Shown here: piece after piece, positions 7,969-14,238 of the stretch
Numbering within the stretch: the first letter of the stretch is position 1
Layout: each line of letters starts with the position of its first letter
NCBI GenBank assembly: GCA_036555105.1
Contig: DATBMA010000111.1
Location: forward strand, 1-20,966
Direction of reading: 5' to 3'
DNA: 20,966 bases
DNA from: DATBMA01 sp036555105
GTDB taxonomy: Bacteria; Actinomycetota; Acidimicrobiia; Spongiisociales; ZC4RG35
The notes under the pieces: generated by a model
What the model saw: the letters and a program-made list of their open reading frames with translations, nothing else
Told to the model about the DNA's origin: nothing
Database searches by the model: none
Translations under genes and position numbers: made by a program

Positions 7969-8519
7969 CAGGCCGGGTCCCCGACCCGATACATCGGGCC
8001 GTGCCCGGGGACGACGTGCGTTGCGATCGAGAGGATGCGGGAGCGCGACCGTTCGAGGGCGTCGTGGTCTTCCGCCAGCGGATCGGGCCCGGATCCCTGA
8101 TGCCACCAGCAGTGGGTGAGGACGACGATGCCCTTACCGGTGTCGACCACCGTGCTGAGGTCCTCGCTGGTATGGCCAGGGGTGGCGATCAGCTCCACCC
8201 CGTCGGCGAGCACGAAGCCCTCGCATGGCCTCGAGTCCCACTGATCGCCCTGATATGTGGCCCAGTGATCGTGGAATCGAGCGGCCGGGAACAACCCGGC
8301 GTTGAGCACGTGATCGGGGTGGTGGTGAGAGAGGATGACGTCGGTCACGTCGACTGGCGCCAGATTCAGCTCAGCCAGAGGCCCGATGATCGAAGCCGGC
8401 GACGGGACCATGCCCGGATCCACCACCGCTACCAGCCCACGGGCCCTCACCAGGCTGACCGTCGAGGCGACGGTATCGCCCACGTAGCCGGTGAAGAGAA
8501 GGTCGACGGTGGCAGTCAC
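7968..8519 (-). CDS. Metallo-beta-lactamase-fold hydrolase (MBLAC1-like)
   Basis: A small MBL-fold protein of about 183 residues. It shows the metal motif HxHxDH as SHHHPDH (64-70), a later PGHT (His116) and PGHG (His173). At the place where the family usually has a metal-bridging Asp, the sequence reads LTHCWW, so His136 may replace it. The general layout, including LSHHHPDHVLNAGLFP and HDHW, resembles MBLAC1-type proteins. GTG 8519 is chosen as start because it gives a 4-bp GTGA overlap with the upstream thioesterase gene; ATG 8543 (191 residues) is possible. Neither has a strong ribosome binding site. The substrate is unknown; thioester or phosphodiester hydrolysis would fit the fold and the neighbouring hotdog protein. 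Confidence 0.85.
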   Translation of the reverse strand: MTATVDLLFTGYVGDTVASTVSLVRARGLVAVVDPGMVPSPASIIGPLAELNLAPVDVTDVILSHHHPDHVLNAGLFPAARFHDHWATYQGDQWDSRPCEGFVLADGVELIATPGHTSEDLSTVVDTGKGIVVLTHCWWHQGSGPDPLAEDHDALERSRSRILSIATHVVPGHGPMYRVGDPA

Positions 8520-8956
8520 TGCCACAAGACCAGCTGGGTGCATCGAAAGAGGGCAATGGCCTTGCCCGACTCCTCGGCGGTGACCGTCGCATCCCAGACC
8601 TGGGTGGTTCGCCCGCTATGGCGCATGATCCCTTCGGCTACGACCCCGCCCGACACGGCGGTGCCGAGATGGTTCGACTTCGTCTCGATCGTGGTGAATC
8701 CGACTGCCCCGTCCGGGAGCGAGGCCAGGGCCCCATATCCGCAGGTGGTGTCGGCCAGAGTGATGACCGTCCCGGCGTGGAGGTAGCCGTTGAGGGCCAT
8801 GTGGTGCTTGGCGATGTCCAGCCGGAGCCGGCTGTGACCTGGCTCGAGCTCTACGACCTCGATGCCGAGGTGGCTGGGCAGCAGGCCTTCGGCATGCTGT
8901 TCGAACCATGCCCGTCTTGCGGCGGGATCCTCGGGGACGGCTTGGCGCTCTGGCAC
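8516..8956 (-). CDS. Hotdog-fold thioesterase (PaaI family)
   Basis: A 146-residue single-hotdog protein of the PaaI/acyl-CoA thioesterase group. These hydrolyse acyl- or aryl-CoA thioesters, usually as tetramers in the cytoplasm. The key segment is LNGYLHAGTVITLADTTCG (55-73), corresponding to the family HxGxxH-G...D motif, with Asn56, His60, Gly62 and Asp69, followed by the strand TTIETKSNHLG. The start is GTG 8956; no other start codon exists upstream before the frame runs into the preceding gene, which ends 37 bp away. The stop overlaps the MBL gene start. Its substrate could be an aryl-CoA, but nothing in the window fixes this. Confidence 0.88.
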   Translation of the reverse strand: MPERQAVPEDPAARRAWFEQHAEGLLPSHLGIEVVELEPGHSRLRLDIAKHHMALNGYLHAGTVITLADTTCGYGALASLPDGAVGFTTIETKSNHLGTAVSGGVVAEGIMRHSGRTTQVWDATVTAEESGKAIALFRCTQLVLWQ

Positions 8957-8993
8957 GGGCGGGCGATGGTATTCGGGTGGCGTCTGACGGCGC

Positions 8994-9659
8994 TCAAGTG
9001 CGGGCGAACCCCATCTCCCGTTTGAACTTCATCCAGTCCGAAGCGCGGGTGGAGAACAGCAGATCCGTGAACATCTGCACGACCCCCACTCCGAGCAACA
9101 GCCATGACACCCACGCCTGCACCGGGATGAGGAGTGCCGGGATCAGCGCCAGCAACGGGATCAGCTTGGTGACGATGGCGCCGGAGGCGTGCATCCATGC
9201 GCGACGGCGGGCCGGCGTCCGCAGATAGGAGGCATAGTCGACCTTTACGCCGGGCGTGGGGCGGCGCCATGACGCCGCGAACCAATGGGTGAATCGCATC
9301 CCCATCACAGACCCGACCACCTGGTGTGCCAGGCCATGGGTCGTGACCAGGGTGATGGCGAAGCCGGCGAGAAGGGCAAGCCCATCCCAGGGGGCTGGGG
9401 CCACGAAAGCCACCCCGAACCCGGCCAGGCCAAGAAGCAGGCCGGCCAGGGCAATGGCGGTGCCAGGACCGATCGGCAGTCGAATCATGACCCCGTTCTC
9501 GAACCCGGCTCGATCGAGCTCCCCCAGTCGATCCGCATAGGCCTCCACCAGGCCCGGGTCCGACTTGACCGCCTCGATCGCCCGCCAGAAGGCGGCTCCA
9601 CAGGTCAGGCCGGAGTCAACTCTCGCCTTGGCCTCGGCGAGCAGAACCTCCAGGTCCAC
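8994..9659 (-). CDS. Integral membrane protein of unknown function with HxxxH motif
   Basis: I do not recognise the family with certainty. About 221 residues: a soluble N-terminal region of about 60 residues rich in Ala, Glu and Asp, then roughly four to five hydrophobic segments (about 65-90, 93-118, 158-180 and 182-203 counted from TTG 9662) and a basic C-terminus. In the second helix TTHGLAHQVVG carries His109 and His113 spaced as in a HExxH metalloprotease, but with Gly where the catalytic Glu would be; a later TDLLFSTRASDW is also reminiscent of membrane (M50-like) peptidases. It may be a degenerate member of that group, which is only a guess. GTG 9659 is preferred over TTG 9662 because a TANNNT hexamer lies exactly 6 nt upstream. 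It heads the thioesterase-MBL-amidohydrolase set. Confidence 0.8.
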   Translation of the reverse strand: MDLEVLLAEAKARVDSGLTCGAAFWRAIEAVKSDPGLVEAYADRLGELDRAGFENGVMIRLPIGPGTAIALAGLLLGLAGFGVAFVAPAPWDGLALLAGFAITLVTTHGLAHQVVGSVMGMRFTHWFAASWRRPTPGVKVDYASYLRTPARRRAWMHASGAIVTKLIPLLALIPALLIPVQAWVSWLLLGVGVVQMFTDLLFSTRASDWMKFKREMGFART

Positions 9660-9665
9660 CAAGCG

Positions 9666-9675
9666 AAGTTACCGT
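9666..9675. promoter_or_regulatory. Overlapping divergent -10 hexamers for the membrane protein gene and nhaA
   Basis: TAACTT on the minus strand (9671 to 9666) lies 6 nt before GTG 9659, and TACCGT on the plus strand (9670-9675) lies 14 nt before the nhaA ATG at 9690. Both match TANNNT and they overlap by two bases, so polymerase could not occupy both at once. No clear -35 element is seen for either. Based on motif match alone. Confidence 0.4.
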
Positions 9676-9689
9676 TTCGTGGCGAGGCC

Positions 9690-10886
9690 ATGTCCACTCG
9701 TCCCCGCCCGCCCTTTCGCGCCCTCACCGAATTCCTGCGTACGGAGGCGGGTAGCGCGGCCATCCTGCTTGCGGCGGCCTTCATCGCGCTGGTCATCGCC
9801 AACTCCGGGCTGGCCGGCGCCTACAACCAACTCCTCCACACCGAGGTCGGCGCCGCCATCGGCCCGTTCGACCTGAAGGCCGACCTCCAGCACTGGATCA
9901 ACGACGGGCTGATGACCATCTTCTTCTTCGTGGTGGGCCTCGAGATCAAGCGCGAACTGGCAGTGGGAGCCCTCAGTGACCGACGTGTGGCAGCCCTGCC
10001 GGTCATTGCGGCGCTCGGCGGCATGCTGGCCCCGGCCGCCGTGTACCTGGCTCTAGCTGGCGGCCAGCCCGCCGCCGGCGGCTGGGGCATCCCGATCGCC
10101 ACCGACATTGCCTTTGCCGTCGGGGTGCTGACCCTGTTCGGTCACCGCCTCCATCCTGGCCTTCGTGTCTTCCTCCTCACTCTGGCGATCGCCGATGATG
10201 TGGGGGCAATCGTCGTCATCGCGGTTGCATACTCGAATGACGTTTCCATGGCATGGCTGGGTGTAGCTGCCGCCGGCCTCCTGATCATGGCTTCGATGCG
10301 ACGCTGGGCGCGCAGCCCGTTGGCATACGTGTTGCCTGGCACCCTGGTCTGGTTGGCAATGTGGGAGTCTGGAATACACCCCACCCTCGCTGGTGTCGCG
10401 GTTGCGTTCTTGACGCCGGCTCATCCGATCGAAGGGCGACCGGTGCTCGAGGAGTTGGAAGGCGCCATCCATCCGTTTTCGAGTTACGTGGTGCTGCCGC
10501 TGTTCGCTCTCGCCAACGCAGGCGTGAGATTGGTCGGAGGAGAGTTCCAGGAAGCGGTCTCGTCGCCCGCATTCCGGGCGGTTGTGGGCGGGCTCTTGCT
10601 CGGAAAGGTCCTAGGCGTGGCTGGAGGGGTCTGGCTCGCGCTGAGAGCCAAGTGGGCGACGCTTCCCTTCGGGGTCAGCTTGCGAATGATCATGGCGATG
10701 GCCCCACTGGCCGGGATCGGGTTCACCGTCTCGCTGTTCATCGCGCAACTCAGCTTCGACCCGGGGGTGCTTCTGGATGCCTCCAAGATCGGGATCCTGC
10801 TGGGCTCGCTGGTCGCCGCGCTGATTGGGGCCGCCGCCCTCTTGCTTGCCTCCCGGCGTCGCTCGCCGAGGCTGGCCTCCGACTGA
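9690..10886 (+). CDS. nhaA: Na+/H+ antiporter NhaA
   Basis: Exchanges external protons for internal sodium across the cytoplasmic membrane for pH and salt homeostasis. The 398 residues match the E. coli protein (388) closely, with an almost constant offset of +6: IATDIAFAVGVL with Asp139 (E. coli Asp133), LAIADDVGAIVVIA with Asp169-Asp170 (Asp163-Asp164, the ion-binding pair), and GLLLGKVLG with Lys306 (Lys300). About 12 hydrophobic segments are present, with NDGLMTIFFFVVGLEIKREL near the first third. ATG 9690 is chosen because MSTRPRPPFRALTEFL opens the known domain; a GAGG lies 2 bases before it. The frame extends upstream to 9285, but that part is antisense to the neighbouring gene. It appears monocistronic and divergent from the membrane protein gene. 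Confidence 0.96.
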   Translation: MSTRPRPPFRALTEFLRTEAGSAAILLAAAFIALVIANSGLAGAYNQLLHTEVGAAIGPFDLKADLQHWINDGLMTIFFFVVGLEIKRELAVGALSDRRVAALPVIAALGGMLAPAAVYLALAGGQPAAGGWGIPIATDIAFAVGVLTLFGHRLHPGLRVFLLTLAIADDVGAIVVIAVAYSNDVSMAWLGVAAAGLLIMASMRRWARSPLAYVLPGTLVWLAMWESGIHPTLAGVAVAFLTPAHPIEGRPVLEELEGAIHPFSSYVVLPLFALANAGVRLVGGEFQEAVSSPAFRAVVGGLLLGKVLGVAGGVWLALRAKWATLPFGVSLRMIMAMAPLAGIGFTVSLFIAQLSFDPGVLLDASKIGILLGSLVAALIGAAALLLASRRRSPRLASD

Positions 10887-10894
10887 TCCCCCTT

Positions 10895-10907
10895 CTGGCT
10901 TCGCCAG
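10895..10907. terminator. Weak hairpin in the gap between convergent nhaA and GNAT genes
   Basis: CTGGC and GCCAG pair across a TTC loop, 8 bp after the nhaA stop. The gap between the convergent genes is only 44 bp. There is no T tract on either side, so it is at best a non-canonical bidirectional terminator; a second very small CTCC/GGAG repeat follows at 10911-10923. Confidence 0.25.
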
Positions 10908-10930
10908 CATCTCCCCTTAGGAGGGCAACA

Positions 10931-11494
10931 TCAAGACAGCTCGAGGCGCATGATCGGGCGCCCCTCTCGCCGTTCGGCCTCGGCGAAGCCGGCGCGGGCA
11001 AACATGCCGATGGTCCCGGTGAAGATGGAGGCCGATTGCACCCGCTCCGTCCCGGTGTCGATCGGATAGCCCTCGAGCACTTCCACTCCGTTCTGCCTGG
11101 CGTACTCGACCGCTCCCTCCACCAGGGCGGTGGCAACGCCCTTGCCCCGCTCGTGACGTCCGATGTACAGGCAGACCACTCCCCAGGCCGGCCGGTCGTC
11201 GACCGGTGCCAGCTTGCGGGACCGCTGTAGCCGGCCGAAGTCGGTGCGAGGCCCCAACGAGATCCACCCGACCGGGCGTTCGCCTTCGTAGGCCAGCAAC
11301 CCAGGAGGGGGGCCGGTGGCGGTTATCGCCTCCAGCTTGTCGTGGAGCCGCCTTCCACTTTCCCTCGAGAACTCGGCGCTGGTCACCCGCCACCACATGC
11401 ACCAACAGCCGGAGTTGGCGCCGTTGGGGCCGAACAGCTGCTCGAGGTCCTTCCAGCGATCCGGGGTGAGCGGATGGATGTCCAGCAGCGCCAT
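10931..11494 (-). CDS. GNAT-family N-acetyltransferase
   Basis: A 187-residue acetyl-CoA-dependent acyltransferase. The acetyl-CoA pyrophosphate-binding motif A is clear: VVCLYIGRHERGKGVATAL (107-125, R/QxxGxG/A form). The N-terminal GCWCMWWR (29-36) is a cysteine- and tryptophan-rich segment seen in one subgroup of these enzymes, and the C-terminal part GTIGMFARAGFAE (160-172) is the usual end of the fold. The start ATG 11494 has no Shine-Dalgarno sequence, but a TANNNT hexamer (TAGCGT) lies 9 nt upstream, suggesting a leaderless or nearly leaderless transcript. It is convergent with nhaA and divergent from the dehydrogenase. The acceptor substrate is unknown. Confidence 0.9.
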   Translation of the reverse strand: MALLDIHPLTPDRWKDLEQLFGPNGANSGCWCMWWRVTSAEFSRESGRRLHDKLEAITATGPPPGLLAYEGERPVGWISLGPRTDFGRLQRSRKLAPVDDRPAWGVVCLYIGRHERGKGVATALVEGAVEYARQNGVEVLEGYPIDTGTERVQSASIFTGTIGMFARAGFAEAERREGRPIMRLELS

Positions 11495-11503
11495 GGGCCG
11501 GCG

Positions 11504-11509
11504 ACGCTA
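11504..11509 (-). promoter_or_regulatory. Candidate -10 element of the GNAT gene
   Basis: TAGCGT on the minus strand fits TANNNT and lies 9 nt before ATG 11494, placing the transcription start within a few bases of the start codon. No convincing -35. Confidence 0.35.
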
Positions 11510-11523
11510 GTTCCAACGGTCGT

Positions 11524-11536
11524 ACTGTCGCACAGT
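11524..11536. repeat. Short palindrome between divergent GNAT and dehydrogenase promoters
   Basis: ACTGT and ACAGT form a perfect 5-bp inverted repeat around CGC. It lies 2 bp upstream of the plus-strand -10 hexamer (11539-11544) and 14 bp upstream of the minus-strand one, the position expected for a regulator acting on both promoters. Arms are short, so chance is possible. Confidence 0.35.
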
Positions 11537-11538
11537 CA

Positions 11539-11544
11539 TAACGT
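11539..11544 (+). promoter_or_regulatory. Candidate -10 element of the short-chain dehydrogenase gene (leaderless)
   Basis: TAACGT fits TANNNT and is followed by 7 nt and then ATG 11552. No Shine-Dalgarno sequence is present, so transcription starting at or next to the A of ATG would explain initiation. Confidence 0.45.
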
Positions 11545-11551
11545 CGAGCCG

Positions 11552-12355
11552 ATGTCGACAATCGTCATCACCGGGCCCACCGGCGGGATCGGCCGCGAGG
11601 TGGCGGTGGCGCTGGCTGCTGCCGGGCACCGGATCGGGCTGGCTGCGCGTTCTCCATCCCGGGCCGAGCAGATGCTCGAAGAGGTGGCAGCTGCGGGGGG
11701 ATCGGCCTTCGTAGTCGAGGTCGACCTGGCCTCACTCGACTCTGTGGCTGCTGCCGCTCGCCGCATCCGGAACGATGGCGACGTCGACATCCTTGTCAAC
11801 AACGCCGGCGAGGTCCGACGGGGACTGACGGCCGAGGGCTATGAGCTCATCTTCGGGGTCGACTATCTCGCCCACTTCCTCCTCACCACCCTTCTCACCC
11901 GTGGCGACACCGGGCCGGCCCGGGTCGTCAACGTCTCTTCCGATGCCCACTACGCAGCCAACGGAATCGACTTCGCGGGGCTCGAGCGGAAGACTCGGTC
12001 ACTGACCGGGATCCGCGAGTACCAGCAGTCCAAGCTGGCAATGGTGATGCACACGATCGAGCTCGCCGCTCGCGACCCTGGCGTGACCAGCCTGGCGGTG
12101 CATCCGGGGGTGGTCGCCACCGGGATCTGGCGGCCCATCCCTCCACCCTTCCGGCAGCTGGTCATGCGGGGAATGGTCCCGCCTGCCCAAGGGGCGATCC
12201 CCGTGCTCAGGGCGATCGGATCCGACGACCTCCCTTCGGGGACCTACCTGCGACCTTCGGGGCCTGCCCGGCCCAGCCAGGCCGCGCTCGACCCAGAGGC
12301 AAGGAGGCGCCTGTGGGACATGAGCCTCGAGATGGTGGGGCCGTTCCTCGACTGA
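11552..12355 (+). CDS. Short-chain dehydrogenase/reductase (retinol-dehydrogenase-like SDR)
   Basis: A 267-residue NAD(P)-dependent oxidoreductase with Rossmann fold. The cofactor-binding turn is TGPTGGIG (7-14), followed by AARS (31-34) after strand 2, which suggests NADP(H) preference; NNAG is at 83-86; the catalytic residues are Ser129 or Ser130 (NVSSDAHY), Tyr157 and Lys161 (YQQSK); VHPGVVATGIW (183-193) follows. This layout resembles retinol-dehydrogenase and WW-domain oxidoreductase-like SDRs. ATG 11552 is chosen because MSTIVITG begins the first beta strand; the frame continues upstream to 11342 only as antisense of the GNAT gene. It stands alone, divergent from GNAT and convergent with the zinc-finger gene. 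The substrate is unknown. Confidence 0.93.
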   Translation: MSTIVITGPTGGIGREVAVALAAAGHRIGLAARSPSRAEQMLEEVAAAGGSAFVVEVDLASLDSVAAAARRIRNDGDVDILVNNAGEVRRGLTAEGYELIFGVDYLAHFLLTTLLTRGDTGPARVVNVSSDAHYAANGIDFAGLERKTRSLTGIREYQQSKLAMVMHTIELAARDPGVTSLAVHPGVVATGIWRPIPPPFRQLVMRGMVPPAQGAIPVLRAIGSDDLPSGTYLRPSGPARPSQAALDPEARRRLWDMSLEMVGPFLD

Positions 12356-12391
12356 CGGGTCAGGGATGCGACGGGTCAGGGATGCGACGGG
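12354..12391. repeat. 16-bp tandem repeat spanning two convergent stop codons
   Basis: GACGGGTCAGGGATGC occurs twice head to tail (12354-12369 and 12370-12385) with a partial third copy (GACGGG, 12386-12391). The first copy overlaps the dehydrogenase TGA (12353-12355), and the second contains the stop of the zinc-finger gene (12376-12378). Each copy carries a TCA, so the minus-strand stop motif is duplicated. It probably arose by slippage. Confidence 0.8.
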
Positions 12392-12678
12392 GAGGGCGGG
12401 GCATCGTCCAGGTCGAAGGAGACGTTGTCGGCGAAGCACCACCACCAGTCCTCACCCGGTTCGAAGCTGCGGGCCAGGGGGTGCATCGACTTGAAGTAAT
12501 GGCCGGTGGCGTGGCGCCCGGGTGACTGATCACAGCACCCGACGTGCCCGCATGTCTGGCAGAGCCGCAGATGGAACCAGTCCTGGCGCCCTGCGGCCAT
12601 GCACTCCTCGCAGCCCCATGTCGTCGGCTCGGGTGGCGCCAGGTCGGCCGGGATGTGCGAGCAGCCGACGTCGGTCAC
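12376..12678 (-). CDS. UBP-type zinc-finger protein
   Basis: A 100-residue protein made almost wholly of one ZnF-UBP domain, the fold that binds free ubiquitin C-termini in eukaryotic deubiquitinases; bacterial versions have unknown roles. The zinc ligand ladder is visible: Cys6-x-His8, Cys23-x2-Cys26, Cys40-x2-Cys43, Cys48, His56, His60 and His66, with GHVGCCDQSPGRHATGH (44-60) as the diagnostic core and HPLARSFEPGEDWWWC afterwards. The start is GTG 12678, overlapping the stop of the acyl-CoA ligase gene by 4 bp (GTGA), so it is translated as a downstream partner. Its stop lies in a tandem repeat. Confidence 0.88.
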   Translation of the reverse strand: MTDVGCSHIPADLAPPEPTTWGCEECMAAGRQDWFHLRLCQTCGHVGCCDQSPGRHATGHYFKSMHPLARSFEPGEDWWWCFADNVSFDLDDAPPSPSHP

Positions 12679-14198
12679 GATCTGGCTAACCGCTTCAGGG
12701 CAGCTCGATCAACCTTGCCCAGATGGGTCTGCGGCAGCTCGTCCACGAAGATCACGCGGCGGGGATGCTTGTAGGGCTCCAGCCGTTCCAGCACGTGGGC
12801 CATCAACTCCTCCTCGGGATCCGCTGAGCCTGCATCACCTCGGACAACGAAAGCCACCGGTTTCAACAGGCCGTCCTCATCTTCCACCGCCACCACCGCT
12901 GCCGACTCCACCATTGGATGATCCAAGAGGCAGCTCTCCACCTCCTGCGGCTGCAGCCACTTGCCCTTCACCTTGACTGCATCGTCCGCCCTGCCCTGGT
13001 GGGTGACGAACCCGTCGTGGTCGATGGACGCGAGATCGCCGCCGACGAACCACTCACCTTGAAAGGCGGCAGCGGTCAGGTCGAGATTCTGCCAGTAGCC
13101 GAGGGCTCGGGAGCCTCCTCGCACCCATAGCCGGCCGATCTCACCGTGCGGCAAGTCGGTTCCCTGCTCGTCGCAGATCTTGACCTCGAAGCCTTCCACC
13201 ACCTGGCCCACAGTGCCCGCCCGCACCCGGCCGGGTCGATTGGTGACGAATATGTGCCACATCTCGGCGGTCCCGAGCCCATCCAAGACCTCGACTCCGA
13301 AGGTTTCGATCCAGCGCCTGTGGAGAGCCTGTGGCAACGCCTCGCCTGCCGACGTTGCCCAGCGGAGCGAGGAGAGGTCATGGTCGCCGGCGCCGGGCTG
13401 GGCCACCATCTGATTCATGGCCGAAGGGACGTTGATGAGGATGGTGGGTCGATGGCGGGCGATCATCTCGAACAGCTTGTCGGGGGTGGGCTTGCCTTCG
13501 AACAGGATGGAGGTGGCCCCCACCGAGAAGGGGAAGAGCAGATTCGATCCGGTGGCGTAGCCGAAGAACAGCTTCGGCACCGAAAGGGTCACGTCATCCG
13601 GCCGGTAGCCGAGCGTGGCCTTGGCATACAGCTCGGTGGTGTTGGCGAACGAGCGGTGGGTCTGCACCACCGCCTTGGGTGCCCCGGTGGTGCCTCCGGA
13701 GAACAGCCACATGGCGGGATCGTCCCGATGGGTCGCGTACAGCTCGAGCTCGGGCGATTCCGTTTCCGGGACGAAGTCCTCGATGAGGAGGACGGAGGCG
13801 GGATCTGGGGCCGACTCTACGGTCGCCACCACCGACTCGAACGACCGGGTCGACACCAGCGCCGTCGCCCGCGAGTAAGCCGCCACTTCTGCAAGATGCT
13901 CTGCTCGCAGGTCGGGATTGATCATCACAGGCACCGCCCCGATGGCGAGGGCGCCGAAGAGGGCCGCCGGGAACTCGACCCGGTCGGGAAGCGCCAGCAA
14001 CACCCGTTCCTCCGGCCTGACTCCGATGCGTCTGAGCCTGTGCCCGAAGCGGGCGGCCAGCGCCCGCACTTCTTCATACGAGTAACGGCCGCGGTCGTCG
14101 ACGATCGCGCTGCGATCGCCGTCGCCTGCACCGAGACGGTCCCACAGGGCATATGCAGCCAGGTTGAACCGCGCGGGCGGCGCGAACGGCGGGCTCAC
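12675..14198 (-). CDS. Acyl-CoA synthetase of the benzoate/aryl-CoA ligase type
   Basis: A 507-residue ANL-superfamily ligase that would activate a carboxylic acid through an acyl-adenylate and transfer it to CoA. Motifs in order: phosphate loop LFSGGTTGAPK; LFFGYATGSNLLFPFSVGAT; the adenine motif GTAEMWHIFVTNRPG; GD in FVGGDLASIDHDGF; the hinge GRADDAVKVKGKWLQPQEVE; and the catalytic lysine in THLGKVDR (Lys495). EMWHIF, FPFSVGAT and RPG are close to benzoate- and 2-aminobenzoate-CoA ligases, so an aromatic acid is a reasonable guess. GTG 14198 has a TANNNT hexamer 8 nt upstream and no ribosome binding site. It is divergent from the JAMM-tryptophan dioxygenase-kynureninase set and coupled to the UBP zinc-finger gene. 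Anthranilate is a suggested substrate from context only. Confidence 0.9.
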   Translation of the reverse strand: MSPPFAPPARFNLAAYALWDRLGAGDGDRSAIVDDRGRYSYEEVRALAARFGHRLRRIGVRPEERVLLALPDRVEFPAALFGALAIGAVPVMINPDLRAEHLAEVAAYSRATALVSTRSFESVVATVESAPDPASVLLIEDFVPETESPELELYATHRDDPAMWLFSGGTTGAPKAVVQTHRSFANTTELYAKATLGYRPDDVTLSVPKLFFGYATGSNLLFPFSVGATSILFEGKPTPDKLFEMIARHRPTILINVPSAMNQMVAQPGAGDHDLSSLRWATSAGEALPQALHRRWIETFGVEVLDGLGTAEMWHIFVTNRPGRVRAGTVGQVVEGFEVKICDEQGTDLPHGEIGRLWVRGGSRALGYWQNLDLTAAAFQGEWFVGGDLASIDHDGFVTHQGRADDAVKVKGKWLQPQEVESCLLDHPMVESAAVVAVEDEDGLLKPVAFVVRGDAGSADPEEELMAHVLERLEPYKHPRRVIFVDELPQTHLGKVDRAALKRLARS

Positions 14199-14206
14199 AG
14201 CCGGCG

Positions 14207-14212
14207 ACCCTA
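14207..14212 (-). promoter_or_regulatory. Candidate -10 element of the acyl-CoA ligase gene (leaderless)
   Basis: TAGGGT on the minus strand fits TANNNT and lies 8 nt before GTG 14198. The whole divergent intergenic region is 40 bp, which leaves little space for long leaders. Confidence 0.4.
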
Positions 14213-14226
14213 GTTAGAGGGGGCGA

Positions 14227-14232
14227 TACCCT
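14227..14232 (+). promoter_or_regulatory. Candidate -10 element of the JAMM protease gene (leaderless)
   Basis: TACCCT fits TANNNT and lies exactly 6 nt before GTG 14239. Transcription would begin at the start codon itself. No ribosome binding site is present. Confidence 0.45.
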
Positions 14233-14238
14233 GAACCG

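Noticed and set aside
7969..8106. Longer N-terminus for the deacetylase-family protein
   Set aside because: The Arg/Pro-rich extension overlaps the MBL gene deeply; ATG 7968 fits both the family start and the one-base overlap.
9285..9689. Longer N-terminus for NhaA
   Set aside because: Antisense to the membrane-protein gene; residue numbering from ATG 9690 matches the E. coli protein.
11342..11551. Longer N-terminus for the short-chain dehydrogenase
   Set aside because: Antisense to the GNAT gene; the fold begins at MSTIVITG.
13146..14213. Plus-strand ORF of 355 residues
   Set aside because: Antisense to the acyl-CoA ligase with all its ANL motifs; no domain signature.
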